A stretch of 64,000 nucleotides of DNA from Artemisia argyi (Eukaryota; Streptophyta; Magnoliopsida; Asterales; Asteraceae). A model generated the notes under the pieces. It was not told where the DNA came from, searched no databases, and saw only the letters and a list, made by a program, of their open reading frames with translations. The position numbers were made by a program, and so were the translations under genes. The stretch covers positions 1,706,501 through 1,770,500 of the forward strand of contig CM060703.1 of NCBI GenBank assembly GCA_030686995.1, read 5' to 3'. Below are positions 57,590 to 64,000 of this stretch, one piece after another; the stretch's first letter is position 1; every line of letters begins with the position of its first letter.

Positions 57590-58200
57590 ATACTAAAAAA
57601 AAGGTATAAAACCAAAAGAGCACAAGGAATTAAGCACATGTTTTTCTGATTTCTAAAACTTAACATCCATACAAATCACTCCTCGAAAGCGATGTAAGCT
57701 CATCGAGGAAAGAAACATCCCAACTAAATCCTAAAGTGGAAGAAAAAGCATGATGAGCAACCCAATGGGCTACTTGATTGCTTTCTCGGCTAACAAAAAA
57801 AAAAAAAACGTTATTCGCAAATTATTTGCCCATAAGCGAATATCATCCACAAGAGCAGCTAAACTCCATGGTGGGGATATGTCTGAAGATGATATGGAGA
57901 TAGAACTTATTCGGGAAGCAAAATTAAGCAAGACACATGCTGTTTATTTCCATTTGCAAATATGTTAACATTAAACTAAAACAAATGATAAAATTTCTAT
58001 CTAATTCAAGTTCCTTCTATAGATTTATATACTAATTGTACAAACTTGTGTGCTAAAAAAACTATTGCGTGGCGTGGAAAGCAAAGCTTTCAAGAAATGA
58101 TCGAGTAAACCTTGGAATATTTTAACAGTTGGTTACTACTACTATTTTCACATGCGTTACATATGTTCACATTTTTCCGCCTTAGCATAATAATAATCGA
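57590..58200. repeat. SHMT upstream block, inverted partial copy
   Basis: Reverse complement of 15180-16040: GAGCACAAGGAATTAAGCAC at 57618, TTGCGTGGCGTGGAAAGCAA at 58066 and TTTTTCCGCCTTAGCATAAT at 58171. It includes an unrelated 57660-57950 stretch. It shows the uninterrupted site for the 15377 insertion near 58025. Confidence 0.75.
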
Positions 58201-58424
58201 TGAGTTTTTTTACCAAGTAATTGCTTTTAAGAAAAATAATGATTATTGTATGGCAGGTTTAAAATTTTTATCCATCGTATGGTATGACTTCCAAAATCTT
58301 TTATATAATAAAATAAAACCCCTATTGGGAATTTTGCATTTCAAAAAAATCAATTCATACCTGATTTATTAATAATTTTATTTAAAAAAAAAGATTATTT
58401 TCTTATTAGGTAATATTTTATATT

Positions 58425-58560
58425 TATCCATAACACAAGTACAAGATAAATACAAAAAATATAGATAAGATATTTAAAAAAAATATTATTTATTTTATAT
58501 TTATCCAAAACACAAGTAAAAGATAAATACAAAAAATATAGATAAGATGCAATTAATAAT
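58425..58560. repeat. ~68 bp tandem duplication near a Helitron end
   Basis: Two copies of TTATATTTATCCA(T/A)AACACAAGTA(C/A)AAGATAAATACAAAAAATATAGATAAGAT-type text lie head to tail. Confidence 0.8.
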
Positions 58561-58594
58561 AGGATTAAAAATTTTAAATAATTATTTCAAAAAA

Positions 58595-58634
58595 TTTAAA
58601 AAAAAACTCGGGCGTGCGCGGGTATTATAACTAG
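58595..58634 (+). mobile_element. Helitron 3' terminus
   Basis: CTCGGGCGTGCGCGGG hairpin, ATTATAA spacer, then CTAG (58631-58634) and host T. The body would extend to the left, perhaps to the end of the inverted block near 58200, where GGGAATTTTGCATTTC text resembles 37670. Confidence 0.55.
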
Positions 58635-58635
58635 T

Positions 58636-59413
58636 TAATAATATAGAATATATTTTATATATCTTTTATTAGAGAAAAGCTACAAACTGTAAACAAAGGG
58701 AATAAAACCCCTACGTAACTCAATCACCCTCGTTTTTGTTGAGTCATTCGACTAAAAGGAATCTCTTAAATGTACAGTTTCATACTTATGTATATGAATT
58801 TTACTTATGTTGTTATTATCAATATTTTGGTTTCAAAAAAAATATTTTGGTTTCAAAAAAAAATATACTTTGGTTTCATATTCATGTAAATTGAAATTTT
58901 AGAGTTTGGTATTTACAGTACTGTCACTTGTGCCATGCTTGTGAATTATGACCACATACAGTTTGAAAGTTATACTACTATATATGTAGTTTCTGATTAT
59001 TGTTAATGGAATTTAAACTGTCAGGTAATAGTTATATTTACGCTTGCGACTTACGAGTAGCCTGTTATATATAATCGATTTATATGATTGATTAGTTTCT
59101 TAGTTTAGCTTTTGTTTCATGTTGATTTCACTGTTTAATTCGGTAACTGATTATTTAAACGTGGCCATGTATGTTAGGAATCTGTGGAGAAATGCATTCA
59201 CTATATATTGTGAATTTGTTAAATTAGAATGTTGTAGATATACGAATGAATTTGCCCCGCCACCCTTTTGATAGTATATATGGTGTAGATATACGAATGT
59301 TGTAGAAAAGCACAAGAGTCAGACACATATCGTTCGATCGACCATGTCATCTGCGCTTTAAATAAATAATAACTAAAATTTTAATTGAAAAAAAAATAAA
59401 AAAGATACCATAC
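58636..59413. other. No gene seen
   Basis: AT-rich. Short duplications ATATTTTGGTTTCAAAAAA (58830-58870) and GGTGTAGATATACGAATG (59223 and 59282). Confidence 0.4.
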
Positions 59414-59600
59414 GGGTTTTCTAACTTGTGCCCTAAAGGCACAAGTTAAGCACACTAAAAAGTAAATAAAAATACTCAGGGACCCAAACAAAAGTACAAA
59501 CAAGTGTACTTTTGTGTGAATTCTTATATCTTTTTTCGTAGGTCTCACGGTACTTTTGATGTGCTTAACTTGTGCCTTAAGGCACAAGTTAAAAAAACCC
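59414..59600. mobile_element. Foldback MITE with double palindromic ends
   Basis: The ends GGGTTTTCTAACTTGTGCC and GGCACAAGTTAAAAAAACCC pair. Each arm also contains its own palindrome (CTTGTGCC.TAA.GGCACAAG). The inverted repeat runs about 40 bp to TTAAGCACA. No target repeat could be set. Confidence 0.7.
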
Positions 59601-60237
59601 TTATCTTAAATCGAAACTCTCTCCCTACACACATATAAAAAACAACACCTAAATGAACAAAACACTTAAACCTACACACATCGACGAACACCTAAGGAAC
59701 AACCAATAAGCCCAATCAAATGCCCTTTCTTGAAGAAAATATCCTCTGATCATCTCAAGTCCTTGCACAACATCTTTATGGATCATGATATTAGTTTGGA
59801 TTGTTAAAATATCGAAGTCCTTGCGTCCCAGGTAGCTAGAATGGACACCCGACCCTATAGCTGCTTGTAAACTTATCTTGCAACCCCAATGCATCATCAT
59901 CTTCTTACGTTTCTTATCGAGCTTCTTGCCTTAATAAAATAACCGTTAAGAGAAAAAGTTTCGTGTACCAATTTCATGTTGCAGTACGTATACCTACACC
60001 AAGTGAGGTTTTTGTGCTAAAATGTGTTTCATGCTTTGCTGCAACCTCGCCATGTACATGCGAGCTATATATATCCTTAAATGTATCTTGACGTGTGCTA
60101 TTAGTGTACAAGTTAGACAAACCTAAATTAAATGCACAACCGAGCTTCATAGTTCATAGTAATTCTTTTCAAATCTAAATGTTCATACATGTGGCATAAT
60201 GAACAAGTGAGTTGAGCTACATATATACTAGTTAGGC
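59601..60237. other. No clear gene
   Basis: A minus-strand frame (59900-59649, 83 codons) reads DFDILTIQTNIMIHKDVVQG without a motif I recognise. The rest is AT-rich. Confidence 0.35.
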
Positions 60238-60431
60238 TATGTTTGGCACAAAGCTTTTTGGAGCTTTTTTGGACAATGAGCGGTGAACAATGAGCTTTTT
60301 GATTTATAGTATTCGTTTGGCATGAGAGCTGTGGGCTTTGCTATTTTTTAGGAAAGCTCATTTTCCCAATGCTTCTATATGAAGCTGTGAGCTTTTTTAG
60401 CTACTGCTCACAGCTACTTTTGCCAAACATA
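60238..60431. mobile_element. hAT-like MITE
   Basis: The ends TATGTTTGGCACAAAGC and TTTTGCCAAACATA are inverted, and the inner text has AGCTGTGAGCTTTTT with its complement. Same end type as the 2257 insertion. Confidence 0.65.
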
Positions 60432-60861
60432 TCCTTAGTATAACAAACAAAATATGGAATGGGCTAAAAACCTAGCGAGGCAAACTTTTTCAAGACCTTA
60501 ACTATGCAAAACCTTAAAACTCTAATTCGCTCGTCTCTCAAAACCTTAACAATGCAAAACCTTAAAACGGCGTGTTAATGGGAATTACTTATTAAAGTTT
60601 AAGAGTGAGGAAGGAATGGAAAGTGTTATTAAAGAAACGAGGGAAAACACAAGAAGCATGAGTATAACTAGATCCAAAAAAGTAGAACTGGCCACAAAAT
60701 AAGCTAAAAATAGCATAAAAAGTTTGGTTTCCAAAATGTAATTACACGTTCATGATGAATCAACATATCTATGTTCAACTCCCTCCATATAGCATTTTTC
60801 AGTATTTCACTTCTACTCAAAACCGATGTTTGAATTGGCCTGTATTGATCAAATATTAAGG
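60432..60861. other. No gene seen
   Basis: AT-rich with two copies of AAAACCTTAACAATGCAAAA-like text (60500-60565). Confidence 0.35.
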
Positions 60862-61236
60862 GTACGTTTGGTTTATAGGTGGGTTTAGAATTATGATTTG
60901 GATTTGAATTTATAATTTAGATTAGGATTAGGATTTGGATTTGATGTATGAAAGAGAAAATATTTTATAAAATAAATAAACTATTATTATTATTTAATAA
61001 ATAAATTTATATTTAAAAAAAGTAATATTTAAATACAGTATGAGGAGAGAGATATAGAGAGAGGTATAATTGGGAACCACTAATAAACATTATTTTTACC
61101 AACCCCACCCTATTAGCCATCTTTTTTACATCCTCACATATTTGGGTTAGTGGTGGGTCCAACAATCCCAAATCCTTAACCAAACAACATTTTTGAAGCT
61201 AAATCCAAAACCAAATGTCTAACCCCCGGGCCCTAA
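60862..61236. mobile_element. Possible hAT-like MITE
   Basis: Left end AGGGTACGTTTGGTTT, right end AAACCAAATG...GGGCCCT, with many GGATTTGG/CCAAATCC words inverted between halves. Target repeat unclear. Confidence 0.4.
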
Positions 61237-61626
61237 AATTTCAATACGGTCATTTGGTAAGAATACAATGGACAATTGATAAGAAAACATGTAAACCAAT
61301 AACTTACGTAAACTACTGCTATATTAGCAACAAAAAATAATGGTTATATCATAGTCAATAAGGCAACCGTTATGGCCAAAAGCAAATATCATAATGAGTT
61401 TATCACCATGGGTAAACATGTAATATCGAGTATCGACGACAAGCTAAATTTGAATGGTTTTATGAAAAGTTTTGTGTTGAAAAAACTTTCAATAAATGAG
61501 TAAAGTCTAGCAGTTTTATGAAGCAATCCAGCCCAACTTAAATTGACAGCAACTGGGCCGAAAACATAAATAAAAATATTAACAGCCCACACAACAAGTC
61601 AACAAACACTTTAAAGACAACTTTCG

Positions 61627-61630
<4 letters not shown>
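61237..61630. other. No gene seen
   Basis: AT-rich sequence. The minus-strand frame at 61389-61592 has no motif. Confidence 0.35.
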
Positions 61631-61672
<42 letters not shown>

Positions 61673-61704
61673 TATTTTTATTTATTTATTTATTTATTTA
61701 TTTA
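61631..61704. repeat. Poly(T) and (TTTA)n tract
   Basis: About 37 T, then TTTA units. Confidence 0.9.
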
Positions 61705-61949
61705 AATGTAAGTAACAAATGGACTTTTGGTCGGTTGGATACTATATTAATTCATCGCCTGTCTCCTAAAACCGATAATAGGATCCTAATAAGTTTTTTG
61801 AAAGTATCATCCAATACATCTATATGATTCAGTATATACGTTTGAGGTATGAATTATTTGCGTTGATATTTTATTTAACTCTCTATGATTCAGTATATAT
61901 GTTTTTTAGCATAATTATTACTAGTTGATAAATAAGCTTTTCAGTATTT

Positions 61950-62200
61950 GGGGGTGTTTGGCTAAGCTTATTAGTTGGCTTATGCTTATGTTATATAAGC
62001 AGCTTATGGCTTATATATCGTAAGCTCATAAGCCCATGTGTTTGGATTAGCTAATGTTTAATACTAGTATTAGGGACATGCATGAGCTGAAAAATATGAA
62101 TGTTACATTAGGTATAAAAAAAAAAACCACACTTTTGGGGCTTATCAAAAGCCACTTATATAAGCTCATAAGCCCACTCATATAAGCTTAGCCAAACACC
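61950..62200. mobile_element. Tourist/hAT-type MITE in the DUF295 gene promoter
   Basis: Starts GGGGGTGTTTGGCTAAGC and ends GCTTAGCCAAACACC. TATAAGC and GCTTATA words pair across it. A second partial right arm (CCCACTAATATAAGCTTAGC) follows at 62244-62263. It ends about 160 bp before the ATG of the next gene. Confidence 0.7.
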
Positions 62201-62358
62201 TACTTTAGGCTTATTTGACACATATAAGCTAATAAGCTCATAAGCCCACTAATATAAGCTTAGCTCATATTAATGCTTGATAACCACTTTTGTTTTTACT
62301 GTATTTATATAAGATTTTTTTAGTGTTAATTATATCATGTATTTTGAATTGTGTTTAG

Positions 62359-64000
62359 ATGGATCAGATTTCTAGTTGTTCCGTATGTGATGGTTTCCCT
62401 CCGTTATCTTCAAAATACCCGTGGTTGGTTGCCCAAAGACTAGATGACGAAGAACACAACACTCAAGACCTGTTTTTCTACACCATACATAACGACCACC
62501 TGCCTCATTATCGGTGTCGAATCCCTGAGTTGATCAGGGAACGTATCCGAGGATGTTTCCATGGTTGGGTCATACTTTCCAACCACAATAAATTATGGTC
62601 TCTTTGGAACCCATCGACTTCTAAGATCATACGTCTCCCCACCTTGTTTTTGGAAGATGGAGGGTACAAGTCTATTGGCGACTGTTGTTTGTCAGCCCCT
62701 CCCACTCATCCGCGTTCAATTCTTTTGTTAACAAGAACCGATAAACCAACATTTGTATTTTTACGGCTAGCTGGTAATCGAAACAAGTTTAGATGGACCG
62801 AAATGTCATACACCCGACAGTTAAAGAGATTAACATTTGACGGTCATTTAGTAACTCATCTTACTTGTTGCAACGGTAAAGTCTATGCCTTAAGTTGCGA
62901 TGGTTCTATTTCTGAGTTTGTCTTACATGTTGACATCATGGTTAGGGATAACGATGTGGTGATAAAACTAATGCTATTCGGTGAATGCCCTGATCCTCCC
63001 TATTGTGTTGAGGACTCGATTAGTTATTTGAAAGGGTCCTCTACAAAATTGTACTTCATTAGAATATATTTTGAAGATTGGAAACACAGAATACCTATTC
63101 GTGTGTTTCTGTTTAAATCAGACATGGTTTGTATAGATTGGGAAAAAAGGGAGTGCCTCAAATACTGGGATTTAACTCACTACAAGTATAATGACGAGAT
63201 TGATAGAAACACACTCGACATGAGTTCTGAAACATGGAAAGTTATTCGCAACCTCCGAAAAGGTACTTTTTTTGTGGATCTTGCCCGTGATTACTCAGTA
63301 TCTTTTACACCTGTAAGTGCCTCTGATGCAGGAGGTTTTATACACATTCGTGGAAAAAAGGGCCAAACAATATACTCATACCATGTAAACACCGATACCA
63401 TCTCCCTATGTCATATACCCTCTCCTATGTTGCCGAAAAGCCATCTGTCATTGTGGGAATGCAGGTATTGCCTCTCAATTAGTTTGTGTTTGTTTATCAT
63501 ATATATATATTTGACCTGTTTTATTATGAGTCATTAAAAGATGGATGTTTTTATAATTATCTTTGTATTTTCATTCAAGTTTCTTTTTAAACATAACACT
63601 CTTTTACATACATTTTTTATTTGCGTATAAAGTATCCCTTTTGAAAGTCAGTATGTACAAATAAAGGTACAATGACTAAAACTAAATTAATACGTAGTAA
63701 AAAGGTATGTTGATATTTTATGCAAAAAAATGGATAATTACATTCCCCACTTTTTATATTCATGTAGGCTAGAAGGTGATCATGGAGAAGCCAAATGCAT
63801 AATTGATTCTGAAGTAGAGATGGAAAACAACAATGATATATTATTAACGTCAGGTATGGATTGTGGGGTTAAATCCAATGAATCACACCTCCTTAACGTT
63901 CCGTTTCATATTTTGGAGACAATTATGGAGTCTTCTGTTGGCGTTGAATACATGAACCTTCGTGCTACATGCAAACAATGTTATTTAGCAGCACCTTTGG
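62359..64000 (+). CDS. DUF295 (KIB-type beta-propeller)/F-box protein, 5' part
   Basis: Exon 1 is 62359-63464 and exon 2 begins 63768, running off the window in frame (a GT-AG intron in phase 2 joins AG to G). Exon 1 encodes a full DUF295 domain: GCFHGWVILSNHNKLWSLWN, NPSTSKIIRLP, VFLRLAGNRNKFRWTEM, CCNGKVYALSCDGSISEF, VFLFKSDMVCIDWEKRECLK. Exon 2 encodes an acidic linker, then an F-box (HLLNVPFHILETIMESSVGV, then EYMNLRATCKQCYLAAPL). An F-box following a DUF295 domain suggests a DUF295-F-box-DUF295 layout. F-box proteins choose targets for SCF ubiquitin ligases; this target is unknown. A TATA-like TATTTATATAAG lies about 50 bp upstream. ATG at 62359 follows TTTAG, so a leader intron is possible. 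No lesion is seen. Confidence 0.88.

Noticed and set aside
60862..61236. A second CACTA or an LTR fragment
   Set aside because: Ends are AGGG/CCCT with TTTGGTTT words, not CACTA or TG...CA; kept only as a possible hAT-like MITE.

Overview
This window is nuclear DNA of a flowering plant. The genes have short exons, GT-AG introns and AT-rich intergenic DNA, and mobile elements make up most of the rest. The serine hydroxymethyltransferase (SHMT) is very close to the mitochondrial enzyme of Asteraceae as I know it from Flaveria, so a member of the daisy family is my best guess. That placement is an inference, not something the sequence proves.

Layout. 1-8280: end of a long Ty3/gypsy-type LTR, a diverged tandem array of a ~2.4 kb unit with small transposons inserted, an LTR with an unassigned internal region, and a SINE-like element. 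8804-13539 (minus): a complete 15-exon mitochondrial SHMT gene whose introns carry three foldback MITEs. 13540-21700: the SHMT upstream block, three RING-H2 (ATL-like) genes on the minus strand, then a second copy of the SHMT exon-1/upstream block. 21920-26667: Helitron-like DNA. 27195-36346 (plus): an oligopeptide transporter (OPT) gene, broken by a 2.97 kb CACTA transposon in exon 2 and by two frameshifts. The CACTA carries a piece of an F-box/FBD/LRR gene. 36526-37640: a third SHMT-derived fragment. 38403-42587: a decayed Ty1/copia element with 136/131 bp LTRs. 43090-49700: a broken acidic gene fragment, Helitron-type ends and a 5'-truncated RTE LINE. 50229-53255: a duplicated block with several MITEs. 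53697-57021: a fourth RING-H2 copy split by a gag-only LTR element (TR-GAG type), and a fifth, inverted RING fragment. 57590-62260: inverted repeats of the SHMT-upstream DNA, a Helitron end and MITEs. 62359-64000: the start of an intact DUF295/F-box (KIB-like) gene that runs off the window.

Genes likely to work: SHMT, RING-H2 copy 2 (with a transposon-derived tail) and the DUF295/F-box gene. RING-H2 copies 1, 3, 4 and 5 and the OPT gene are damaged. The genes form no pathway together. The main story is repeated local duplication of an SHMT/RING-H2 neighbourhood and later transposon insertion. Many insertions can be read precisely because the window itself holds both filled and empty copies of the same site.
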